In this document: piece after piece, positions 49,401-62,000 of the stretch
How the letters are laid out: every line of letters starts with the position of its first letter
Numbering within the stretch: the first letter of the stretch is position 1
DNA from: Formicarius rufipectus
Lineage: Eukaryota > Chordata > Aves > Passeriformes > Formicariidae
Length of the DNA stretch: 64,000 bases
Assembly: GCA_013399695.1 (NCBI GenBank)
Contig: VXAU01000684.1
Span: forward strand, 176,908-240,907
Direction of reading: 5' to 3'
Notes under the pieces: generated by a model
Databases searched by the model: none
What the model saw: the letters and a program-made list of their open reading frames with translations, nothing else
What the model was told of the DNA's origin: nothing
Position numbers and translations under genes: made by a program

Positions 49401-50041
49401 TGGTTTGCTGGGCTGGAGAAGGATCCCTTGAAGAGATTCATAAAAAGTAAAACAAAAGGAAAGAAAAATAAAATTGCTCCAATCCACCTTCAGCAATGTA
49501 AATCGATACATTCTCAGTTCATGGGGAGAGAGGTCAAGGGCAACCTGCAGGCCAAATCATTTGGGGATCAGAGAATATGTGAAAAAGAGATGGGGGAAGA
49601 ACTCACCATATAGACAAAACTGCAGAGGGATTAATATCTAACAGGCAGGTCCTGAGCATCTCTAGGTGGACTGGACTGGTTTGTAAATGTGAACGCCGGT
49701 TAAGAAAAGACTAATTTATGCTTCTATGGACAACAGTTTCTCAATGTTACAAGGATGTGAAACAGCTTCTTTTAGTCAAGAAGATCTGTTTAAATGCAGC
49801 AGAGTCGCTGGAGCACTGACTGTTCCAAAGCAGAACCCCGGGAGCTTCACCAGAATGCTGTCTCTGACTACGCGTTGTGTGTGCACTGTCCATGGGTGTA
49901 CCGGCCCACCCTGGCACAGGGGGACTCTTGTGCTTTCCTTCTCCTCCCCGAGCTGCTCAGCAACCAGTTCCCAAAACCCCCAAGAAATCCTCTGGAAAAA
50001 GACACTACCTGCTGAGATTCCAGGCTGCGAAACCACAGCTT
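46478..50041. other. Convergent intergenic region and 3' UTRs of PTH3R and DDX42
   Basis: The two stop codons face each other 3.6 kb apart, so both 3' UTRs must lie here. No AATAAA was found near the PTH3R stop. On the DDX42 strand, ATTAAA hexamers occur at 49184-49189 and 48171-48176. A CR1 tail sits at 47325-47565. No independent coding exon was recognised. Confidence 0.5.
47325..47565 (-). mobile_element. CR1 LINE 3' fragment
   Basis: Reverse-complement tail: CCATAGTTGGGAAAAGACCT at ~47328, CCATGGGCAGGGACACCTTC, CCAGGGTGCTCCAAGCCCCA and CATCCCATCTAACCCTGCCT. Confidence 0.88.
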
Positions 50042-53000
50042 TTAACTGTCCCACCGGCTCTTCTTGCGTTTGGGGGGCTCTGGCACAGCAAAACCATCTG
50101 TCTTGTTGTCCCGGCCGGTGCTGTCCTTCCTGTTTTCACCATTCCTGCTCTCGCTGTTCCTGCCCTCGCTGCTGTTCCTGCTGTCACCGCTGTTGCGGCT
50201 GCCAGTGCCGGGGAAGTCAGTGAAGTGTCGGCCCTCGCCATGGCGCTGGATGTCACCGAGCCGGCTGTCGCTGTGTCGGGGAATGTCGCCGTAGCGGCCG
50301 CCGCCTTCGCCCTGGCGCTGTATGTCATTGTAGCGGCCACCCCCTTCTGCACGGCCACCCCCTTCTGCACGCCGTGGGGCCTCGTTGTGGCGGCTGTTCC
50401 GGCCATCGCTGTACCGTTCTCTGCCAACGCTGCCTTCCCCTCGGCTGTTGGTGCTGGCACTGGTGTTGGTGAAGCCCTGTGCTCCCACACTGGGGAAGGT
50501 GGGGATGCTGCTCAAGCTCCCCGTGCTGCTGAAGCCCGGGACGCCCTTGGCTGCTGCAGCGGCGCCATCGCCGCTAGCACTGTTTTGCTGTGCTGAGCTA
50601 GTTGGGACAGAGTTGAGGCTCCCGGCGCTGGTCCAGCCGCTGGCACTGGCAGAGGAGCTCCCAGTCTTTTGGTTATTTAAACTTGCAGCAACAAAGTGGC
50701 TCTTGTACTGGGACTGTGGGGAAGGGCAGGGAGAGAAAAGAGAGCGGGTTTGTATCGGCGCTGCCCCATGGGGCATGAAGGTGTCATGCGCTCGCAAGCC
50801 ACTCATGGATTGTGGGGATTCCCTAGGAAACAGAGTTCCTGGAAAAATCTTGGGACTGATTACAGGCCTGCTGTGCTTATGAACACAGAATTAGTGACAG
50901 GTATCTCCTACCAGACCACAGAAACAAGAGAGGTCCTATACAGTGGGGTTAATTTTTAAACTGAACAGAAAGAACGTCTCTCTTTGCCCTTTCTTTTGAT
51001 GGCAATTACACTATCGCTGCTGAGCAGCCTCAACAGGATCAAGGCAAGGAGCAGAATCCAGAAGGGAAAAAGAGCAAAGAGGCAGCAGAAAACGAAGTAA
51101 GTTTGGCAAATTTGTGCAGGTATGTTCAGTGCAGCCTGCACACGAACTCCACCACTTTGGACTGCAGTGCTGAGTGTGTGCTACAAGTAACGTGGTCACA
51201 CCTACCAAACTCAACTTTCTGATACCAATGGGTCAGTTTCATTTTCAGGGGAGAAAACGAACCCAAGTGATGGAACCAACCTGGAAAGCTGCTTTCATAG
51301 CGGTCAGCCTGTCCCCCATGGCCCCGGTGGATGGCTTATAGGCCTCATAGTTACTCATCACGCTGTTGTTGTTCCCTCGGTCCTGTGCAAAAACACAAAG
51401 GGCAGCTGCAGAGGTTTATCCTACACAGACACTCTCAATTCAACACTTCTCCAAACGAACCTTGACCCTGCCCTCAGGACATACATTCACTAAGGATGAC
51501 AGACTTCTGGGAGGCCTGAGCAGAACAGTTTGCTCCATGACCTCGAAGATGACAAAGTAAAGACGCATGAGGTCTTAGTGACTCACTGGTAACAGTATAA
51601 CTGCAGTTTCCAGCTCTTATAGCATAATTAAAAGCAAAATGGAATCAAATGGAGGTTTTCACGTAAGTCACAGCCAGGACAAACTGTGAACAAAGCTCCA
51701 GCTGTGGCTTTTGGAAAGATGCTGAACATGGAAGTGTCCAATGCCAGGTTGGATGGGGCCTGGAGCAACCTGGGCTAATGGAAGGTGTCCCTGCCCATGG
51801 CAGGGGGTGGCACTGGATGGGCTTTAAAGGTCCCTTCATGCCCAAGCCATTCTAGGATTCTATGATGTGTTTTCAGCACATCCCCAGCTGAGCTCTGGTC
51901 CTGTACACACCAGCAATGAGCTTGTTTCCTGGCAGGAATGCGCCTTTGGAAGTGTCCCCAGCTGCTGCAAGATTTTTTTTCTGCCAAGAATCAGCCTGGA
52001 AATGGCTTTTCAGGTAATTTATTAGCATTTATTTTGCAGTAACAGTATTTTGGGAAGACCCTCCAAACCTTTTGCATCACTCTGGCCCTAGGGAAGAGCA
52101 GCTCTTGACAAGAGGAGAACATCACGGGAGAGTTTCATTTGAGATACTTGACACCACCTCTGAAAATTGCTGAGGTATGAAAAGCTCGAAAGCAGAGGCT
52201 GCAATCTAGTACTAAGATTTTTTTGTAAATTAAAGAGGAATCAGTACTAAGTTTAAAAGTTGCAGGAACCTGTAAACAACCTCTTGAGAACCTCTACTTA
52301 CAGAGTTTTCTGAGCCCAGCCCAGGGCGTTCTCGGTACCCCAAACCACCACCTCCAATGTTGAGCTTCTTGCCTTTCCCTCCTTTGAAACGGGATTTCCG
52401 GAACCATGGATTCTGGAACACAAGGATAAATGTTTCTCAGCACAGATAATAAGAAGCTTCGTAAATACACATAAGGAAGCTCAGAAAAGAAGGATTTTGA
52501 GCCTTTCGAGCAGTTTTCCATTCAATCACAAAGCCACTGCAGACAGTTCTGTCATGGTGGGTGTGAAGCTTTTTGCTACAAATGCTTTCTGTGAAAACTG
52601 ATTTTATGCCCTGAACTTTCATCTATGTTAAAATGTTGGGGGTTTGCACTCTAATAAACTCAGGAATAAATACAATTTCCAGTGCCATCACTTGGGAGCT
52701 CTGCTCTCGCTCATATTTTGGTTTCACTGACCTATTTATTGCACCGCTTGGCTAAGGTGAAAAAAGGATCTGTCAGCAAAATGTCCTGCACCAAGCAGTG
52801 GCCAGGAGATGCCAGCCTAAGCAGACCTCCTGTTTCCAGATGTTTAAATAATGGCTGCATGCACCTCTTTCTACACCCTACAGCCTGCAAATCCAAAGAA
52901 GCCACTTGGCCAAGCCTCAGCTTCGAGACTCTCCAAGGCAGCCTGAGGAGTTTTGCCTCACAAATTCTGCCCCTTCTGCTGCTCCGGTATCTCAGAAAAA

Positions 53001-56000
53001 GTATTTCATTCTGGCAGCTTCTGTCCAGGCTGCTTGGCAATGAAGTCACAGGTATACTAGTGCATCTCTGAATTTGGGAATTACCCAAAAAGCCTTTGCT
53101 ATCTTGCAGCTACACAGGCAGAAGAGTTGATTAGTTTAGTGGCACAAGCACAACTGCTGCAGCTACCTGCCAACCGTATAATAAACAGCAAACCTGCCAG
53201 AGAGCACTGCCAAGCACGTGGAATGATCAAGCAACAAGAGGGTATGTCCCTGTCATTGTTTTCCATCTTAGCTTTCAACTAAGCTGCATCTCCCAGGTGA
53301 CTGCCATGAATGTGCATTGAAAATCTGGTTGTTACGAGACACTGGCATCAGCCACATTGCAGCTCCTGGCCCCGAAACGAATCACCTACTGTGTTCCAAA
53401 ATATCCATGGATTCTTCCAAATGCCATTAAAAACACTAGGGAGCCTACTCTAAAACTAGACAGGTCACCAAAAGGTCATTGCTAATACATAACAGAGCCA
53501 GAAACAAGTCCCCCAGCTCCTGCTTTGGTGCTGACCATGGAATGAAACTTCCTCTAACTCATCCCTACCTGCATTGCCAGATCCAGCAGCTCTTTGGAGA
53601 CATGTTGATTGGCACCTTCCAGGTTCCTGACGAGGTCGCCAGCAAAGTTGCTGTCCTTGGGAGTCAGCAGAGTGTAGGCAACTCCCTTCTCGCCAGCCCG
53701 GCCTGTGCGGCCAATCCTGTGGGTGTGGGTGTCAATGTCCCGAGCCACGTCGTAGTTGATGACAGTCTTGATGGAAGGGATGTCTAACCCTCGAGCTGGG
53801 ATAAAGGGCAGTGTAACAGGAGGTGTGGTTATTCCCAGTTAACTCCCAGCAACCCCATTCATACTAACCTATCCCCTCTTTTTGCTCCAGGACACAAGAA
53901 GTTTCCACAGGAACCCACCTTGGTTAATACACCTTTTCTAGGCTTCCAGACCAGATTGGATGGGGCTTGGAGCAACCTGGTCTATGGAAGCTGTCCCTAC
54001 CCATGGCAGGGGGCGGGACTGGATAAGCTTTAGTGTCCCTTCCAACCCCAAAAATTCTATGATTCAAAAATTCTGAAGTGTAGAAACACCTTCTCTGACT
54101 TTCATGTAAGTGACACCAATCCCCACATTCATAGGACTAGAAATGGAAGGGATGTCTTAGTGTGGTTGAATTTCTGAGGAAGACAGAGGGCTTTACTGAG
54201 GGACACAAAAATTCACTCTTTGTTCAGCAAAACATCAGGGTACAAAAGCTATTTAGTGCAGATTTCAAGTGTGTCCATCTCCTCTTCCTTTAAACATGTA
54301 TGTCAGCTGATGAATGACTAGCAACTACTTCAGACCCAGCTTATTTTCCTTCTGCACATTAAAAAATAAATCAGACTAATTTAGGCATCATGAGGAGACT
54401 AAAAATAAACACCCTTGCTAATGCTGTGTACTTCATAGGCACATGGTGTGACTCCTAGGGGGTGTCCTGTGCAGGGCCAGGAGTTGGACTCCATCATCCT
54501 CACGGGTCCCTCCCAATTGAGGATATTTTATGGTACCATGATTCTGAAAAGCACCTTGGGCTCAGAGCCTTACAGGTGCAAAAGCAAAGCTTCCACATGG
54601 CTTCCTCCCTCTCACTGAAACTTCTGGTCCCCACACCTTGTTCGAGTTGGTTTCTGGAACATCACGTACCTGCCACATCAGTAGCCACCAGTATGGGGAT
54701 GCCCTTTTTCTTGAATTCTGAAATGACCTTGTTCCTCTCACTCTGGTCCATGTCCCCATGAAGCAGCCCCAGGTTATGATCCTCCTGCTTGAGGTTATTG
54801 GCCAGTTCTTCTGCATTGGCCTTCTTGGTGACAAAGAGGAGGACGCTCCCCGAGGACGTGAACTCCACAAGGCGTCGAGTGAGCCAGTTCCACTTGCTGG
54901 GGCCAGAGGGGAAAATCTCCACAATCTGAGTAACATCCTCATTTGCCTGAGGGGAGAAACATGCCCTGAGTCAAGAGGGGAGCTGCAAACTCTCTATACA
55001 CCCTGAGCTACGAGCGATAAAGGTGCAGTGCAGCTCACAGCACCACCTGGAAGCTTCTCTGAAAGATTTAATTTTGACATATTTCAATGTAATTTAATCC
55101 AAAGATGATGTTCCCATAATACTGTAATAATTCAGATAAAGGAACAGAATGCCTGTGATTGAGCTGGGAAAGGTGTTTCTCGTTTTGAGCAAAATTTAAG
55201 AAAATTTCCCAGAAAGAAGGGGCTTCAGACAGCCATTATTTTTTGTTATAAAGGTACACCTCATGTTCCTGATGGAAAAAAGATACAGAGAATGGGCTAA
55301 AAGACAAATGTTCTGAAGGCATCTTGTGAAAATTCTCAACAGTTTTCATACATAATAAGCAAAGTTTCTCCAGAGCAAGTTTCCACCTGCCCACTTCAGC
55401 TTCCCATCAAATCCTCAGCCTGCTGATAGTTCAGCTGGTACTGTCTTTGATGAAACCTTCCACCACTACAAGAATATTTGTTGGGAAAAAGATCAATAAA
55501 TCTAAATAAAACCCACAAAACTTTGCTATTTTTATGTTAAGCACAAAGTATTTCCTCTTAAATATAAATTATGACTATTGCAGCTTAACTTAAACTTCGG
55601 AGCCCAGAAATGCACCAATCCATTGCTGTGATTGCCTCCCAAGAAACCTGGAATTACCTCTCCAATGTCTCCCTGCACAACCCGTATCGGGTCGATCAGA
55701 ATGTCCCGGGCCAACTTCTCAATCTTCTTCCGGAATGTGGCACTGAACAAGAGGGCTGAAGGAAAGACAGGGTTTGAACTCCTTGAAACAGAACCTTTCT
55801 TTCAGAATTGTGCAAAACACACCACAGATGTTGTGCACAAGGACCTGGATCCTTGAGGAATCTGGAAGCTGAGGTCTGTGCTAAGGTTCTGATGGAATTA
55901 TTGATCACTATTAGACTGCCTCGAAGTGGAAACACATTTTTGGCACTGGAAATGTTGGCAATGTGTGGCACTGCTGTGAAGATCTCTCATGGGAACCCAG

Positions 56001-59000
56001 AACACCAAATTTCAAGGCACATGAACATGAATTCAGCTCATCCTCTTTCCTCTGAGTGCAGTCAGTGGAGAGATTACAGGCTGAGGAGCAGCCAAATGCC
56101 CACAAGTAACAACTGTTCCCTCCCCTCAGCCCATGCTGATAATCACACCAGTGGATTCTGGCAAAAATCTCCTTGTATGGCTGTGTCCAGAAGTGGAAAT
56201 GCAAGCCCTGCTCCAGACTCTCAACTGGTACCCCAGCAGAGAGCCTCCTCTGTCTCTCAGGAGTTTACTTTGAGATGTGTTTACTCACTCTGTCTGTCAG
56301 GACGAACATGGCTTGCGATTGATCTGACCTGGTATTCTGGAAGGGAGAAGAAACAACGCTCTAATCAATATTGACGCTAATTATTTAGCAGAATAACTCA
56401 AAATGCAACTTCCTTGCTTGATTTAACAGGTAACCACAGAATGAATGAGTGCCTCTCACTCAGTAGTTCATTCTACAGTCCCACTAAGCAAGGAGTGGAC
56501 AGCCCTGCTTCCCAAAACAGTACTCTTGTTCAATACGTACCAAAGCCCATATCAAACATCCTGTCAGCTTCATCAAACACAAGGTATGTGACTCTTTGAA
56601 GGTTTGTAGCTTTCTTCTTCACATGATCAATCAAACGACCCTATTAAGAAAAAAACCCCAGGTTTTTAAAGCACATTTTAAAAAATGTTGATATACACAA
56701 CCTTCAAGCACTTCCCTACTTTTTATCCCCACCTAAAATAGGCTTAGAACAGAAAACATCTCAAGACTTCAGTCTAGAATTGTCAATATTCAACTTATCA
56801 ATTATGCTGAATTTATAACTGCCACTTTTCAGGCTTAACAGTGCTGAGATTCTACAATTTTCCATTCTTCATTATAATTAAATGTGAAAATAAAATGTTA
56901 ACTGCCTACTGAATCCCACTATCTTTGGCAAGACAGTTCCTCATACTTTGTTTTCTTGTCTGGTACCAAATAAACACCCACAATAAAACTTCCTCCAACC
57001 ATCAGCTGGTCAGTTTTGCCCAAGTTCATAACTAGTGGTTTGCAATAAGAAAACCCACTTGACAACAGTGCTTGTTTAAATCCCAAACCCCCTCCTGACT
57101 AACCATTTCAACCCTCCTGTGTGACTGCCACGGGCTCCACAGAGATTGAGATGATGACACTCAAGTTCATGACATTTTGGGAATTCTCCTCATGGATTTA
57201 AGGCTCAGCAATCAGAAGCTGCTACTGTGCACAATTGACACCTTCCTGCTACTTTGTAAACTCCTCCAGTGTGTCTTGGGAGAAGATTAAACTCAGCATG
57301 TTTGTTCTCAACAACCGATTAACCTGTTAGAAACTCCAGTCTCAGCAACCAGGGAACAAATTCTGCATCACAATGGTATGAAAAAGCTGTCTCAGCTTCA
57401 GGTAAGCAAGAAACAGCTTTGCTGTGTGCATACAGGCACTTACTGGTGTGCAGACCACGATCTCTGCCCCCTCCTGAAGGGCTTTGGCCTGTTCCCACAT
57501 GCTGCCCCCTCCATACACAGCCACGGAGCGCAGGTTATACGCCTTCCCAAAGCGCTTGCACTCAGAGTGGATCTGGAAATTGGGAACAAACACAGCACAA
57601 TTCCTGTCAGACAGCTCTGGGAAAACATACCTGCCTTGGAAATACAGCTCCCAAAATCCACTTCTCACCTGCTAACATCATGGAATGATTCTGAAGTCCT
57701 CGGGGCTGAATACTTGAATACATGTGGATAATTTCTAAATAACTACAGAAACCTATTTGGGCATCAAGGGGTAATTTAACGTGCAGGCTCTATCTTTTTA
57801 CACATGCAATTTGTGGCAATGCATCCACACTCTTATACTTTGAAATAATATGGGAGTGCAGTGCAAGAACTTAAAATTTCAGATTTGTCCTGATCCTTCA
57901 AGAAAAAGGTGCAGCAAATTGCTGGGAGCTGGAGCCACCCTTCTCATGCTCCGGGTAGTTTTTTAAGTACTTCACTGAGGTTCTCTGATAATTTTTGCCC
58001 AGAATTTTGTCTTCTTCTCCAAGAACTTTGGGAGGCACATACAGAACACCACACACCTACCTGCTGGCAAAGCTCTCTGGTGGGGCACACGATCACAGCA
58101 ATGGGCCCATCCCCTGGCTCAAGCTCCTTCTGGTCCATGATATGAATCAGCATTGGCCAGATGAAGGCTGCTGTTTTCCCACTTCCAGTCTTAGCTATCC
58201 CAATCATATCCCTGCCACTCAGTGCAACTGGAACACCCTAAAAAGAAGGAGACCCGTATTATGCCTACCATAGGCATATCCTTGTGGTAGACTTTACATG
58301 AAAACTCAGGCAACAAGACGAAAGCACAATACAAAGGACTCACAGCAACAACAGGTGGATGTTTTACTGCCAAGTTCAGAACTGAACTGGTTTGTTTTAA
58401 GGGCTGAGAGTCTTACCATGGAGGACTGTATGGAATCAATATTTGGGCACAGTATAGCACCCCAAAGATACAACCACATGCACACAAATGCACCTTGTGC
58501 AGTTCCAAGAACACTAAAAATTCCCCGAGCCTGTTCCTTCTGCAGCCACTCTGAGTGCTGAAGGCCGCAGTTCACCCCCAAGGATGAGGGTCCCAAGGAC
58601 CTCCCAACCACAGAGTATGGACTTAGGTCCTAAAATATACCTCTTGGACACAGCATTGCATCCTTTTTTCTACTTTAAGAAAAGCACCATCAGTGTGATT
58701 ATAATCACATTACTGATAACCTTCATTACTTAAGGCAACCAACTTACACATGCAGTAGGATCCCTCTTGCTTGCATGGCTTTTCAAGAAATAAATTTGTC
58801 AACATTTGGCTGCTTATTCAGCCACTGCTAAATTTATTTATAATACAATTTCTAAAACAATAAACCAAATCACAACACCCTCCCCCCAAACCTTTCACAC
58901 TTTTCTATAAGGAAGAGATATCACTTGAAAGTTCTTCAGTCTTCACCAAGAGACAAATGAAGAAAAGAATATGGATATATTTAATCATTTAACAAGAACA

Positions 59001-62000
59001 AAAGTGGGTAAACCTCTGTTTAAAAAACACCAAAGCTCTTCTCCTAGAAAAATACAAATTCTCTGTGACAACTGTCTACAGACTTGAATTGTATCTCTCA
59101 TGTCCTCATATGGATGAGAGACCTTTGCATGTATTTTAGTAGTTTTCACTGGATGTTAGACCAGTAGCAACACTCACCTGACACTGTATTGGAGTGGGCT
59201 GGGTATACTCTGATTTCCTAATTTGATGCATAAGTTGCTCATCAAACCCAAAATGAGCAAAACTGCTGCCAGGCCTTGGAGGAGCAGCACCAGAGACCTT
59301 GGGAACAGAAAGACAGCTTTGCTCACCAACAATAAAGGAAAAACAAAGAGAAATCTGTATGAAAAATAATTAAAAAAGGGTCTCTCTGCCTCTGAAAATG
59401 GATTTTTACTTTAAGAAAAAATGCAAATTCCAGAGGAGTTGTGTAAATAGGACTTTCAGGTATAAAATCAACATGAGCTACTAAATATTGCAATTACCTC
59501 CTTATGTTGTCTTCCCCAAATACTTCCCTCCACAGAAAGTCACTCCACTAACATGTTATATGCAACAATTAGTTCTTTTGCCATGTGACATTTCTAGTTT
59601 TAATTCCTAGCTCTAGAATTCTTTATTCCAAGTGCAACCATACAACTGGCAAATCTCACTGTCTGTTTCCACAAACGCAGAGGAGACTTTCAGGAAACCT
59701 AAGTCCCTGAAGGTATCTGAGGAGCTTGGATTCAAAAGCTGGAGTTCCTTGTGAAAATGTCCATTAAAACCAAGATTATCCAAAACAAATGAGAGGGAAA
59801 AGGTGGTAGGAGTACAGTTCTGTGACCAGCTTACCCGGAGGTTCAGCTTATGCCGCAGCTCCACCACCTGCTGCGGGGTGAGGCTGGTGATCTCCTCGTG
59901 CTCATCATGGAAGTTCTTCTCAAAGGGTGGATATTCAATCTGCAAGGTAATTAATCACTCAGTTAGTCCAGGGCCCAAGATTCATTTTTCTTCCATAAGC
60001 TCTTTATTGTCCGCAGGAACATTCCTATAATATGAAGCCATTTCAAAAACCTTTAATAGGACTTACCTAACACACCACTGAAAGATCATGGGACCTTGTC
60101 AGGTCCTGCTTTCTGGAATGCCTCAAAGAGAACAAAAGGGAATAAAACCCCTTCCTACCTCAGAGTGGTCAATAGGTGGAAGAGGATCAATGATTTTTTT
60201 GGACGGTGCAATCGGATTCCCATCACTATCATACTCCAGGTTATCCTCTTCCTCTTCCTGGACCACACCAGCAGTGGGGTTTTCAGCCATGTAGCGAAAA
60301 TAGGCTTCCTGCAGCAAAACAGAGCAGCAAAATCACACACTACAGGATGCAAAATGACTACTGTTTGTTCAAGTGGTGTAAGTGCTAAATGGCTGTTTGC
60401 TTTCACACCCACTACTGAGGAGAAAAATAATCACATTCACTAGAACTGATTCTTCTAATAAACACCAACACATGTCCAGAAGGACAGTAAGTATACATGA
60501 AAACAACTCTAGTGTCAGCTAGACCACAAAGTGCTTCTAAAAACAAACCTCTGTTACATGTCTTGCTATGTTTAACAAGAGAAGAATCTGTTCTTTTTTC
60601 CACATGAACAAAGCACAAATGCTGCACGTTTCCAACCAGAGAACACAATGCTACTAAGCATAAGATGTTTATTTTTTTTTAAACACACTATGCCAAAGAT
60701 AGCTTCTTCACTTCCCCCAACTAGACTCTAGGAAATGAAAATATATTGATTTTTCATTGAGTCAACAACAAAGGGGAAAGAAACTGTATCAGAAAAATCC
60801 TTCAACACAAGCCCAAATTAAGTCCCTGTCACTGCTGTCACACACCACCCTCACAAAGATGTCTGTGTCTCACATAATCCCATGGGCACACCAGTCTCAC
60901 TTTACTCAAAGCAAATATTTAAGATCAGATTTTTAAAGCAAGGTTCAATTATAAATATATGTATATACTCATCTGGCTTTTCCCTTTTCCTAGCCAGTTA
61001 TCCCTCAGTCACGCAGCTATGCACACAATGCACTGGAACAACAGCTGTCTCCGAGGGTTAGTCACCTCTGCTCAAACTCTGGCACAGCTACACTCACCAA
61101 ATTGGAAGCAAAGGCCCCGAGGCCAGATAACCCTGCCAAGCTCTGCAGTAATGGCAGTAACAGAAGAGTTGTTAATTACTAGTAAGGTGTATTTTGAAAT
61201 GATATTTTTCCTTTAGGAATTCTGTTGGTGATGCTTACAATCCTCAACTAGGACTGAAGCTCCTCTGAAAATGAAGAGCAAAAAGCCTGATTCTTGCCCT
61301 TAACAGACACTGAATTTCATTGCAAGTCCCCTCCACAGTCGAACAGCCTCTCCCTGGTGTCCCATGGCAGGTGATTGTGCTGATTTCAAATCTGATGAGA
61401 CCCTCAGATACTGAAAAACCTGTACAGGAAGCTGAAGTTCAAACTGACTGAAAAAAACCCCCAACTTTTCAAAGGAATGCAATTGTCTCCTAATATTCTT
61501 CTTGAAACACCTAGGAGGATAGAAGCAGCAGGGTGACCACTAGAGCCTCCTGCTGCGTTGTCCGGATACTGTGCATGATACTGGAGTTGTGTTTGTACCT
61601 TGTGGTTATGTGTTTGAAGAGGGAAGGTAAAAGAAAACAAAATAACAAAACAAAAAGATAGAAAGACTGCATAGGAACTCACTTGGTCATCTTCCTCTTC
61701 AATGTCATCTCGAATACCCCTGGAAAAAAAAGCGGAGAAAAAAAACTTCCCTGCAAGTGTTCCACAGACTCAGCTCCATAGTTTCATTTGAGTAGTGCTG
61801 AGCTCCAGATTTCGTGGAAGACACAACACTAACAGCTCTGTAACATTTACAAATCCCAACCCATAGAGTTTTCACAGCAGCTGCCAATCATAACAGCGAC
61901 ACTGCAAAGATTTCTCTTTACTTCTAGTAACGAGACTGAAAGATTAGGACTCAGTCTTCCCAGTAGAAGCCACATCAAAGATCATCCTGGTCTAAGCTCT

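Noticed and set aside
49877..50596. 239-codon plus-strand open frame opposite DDX42
   Set aside because: It is the antisense of the low-complexity DDX42 terminal exon. The composition is Ala/Val-rich shadow with no family resemblance, and the minus-strand reading ends in the recognisable KRKKSRWDS.
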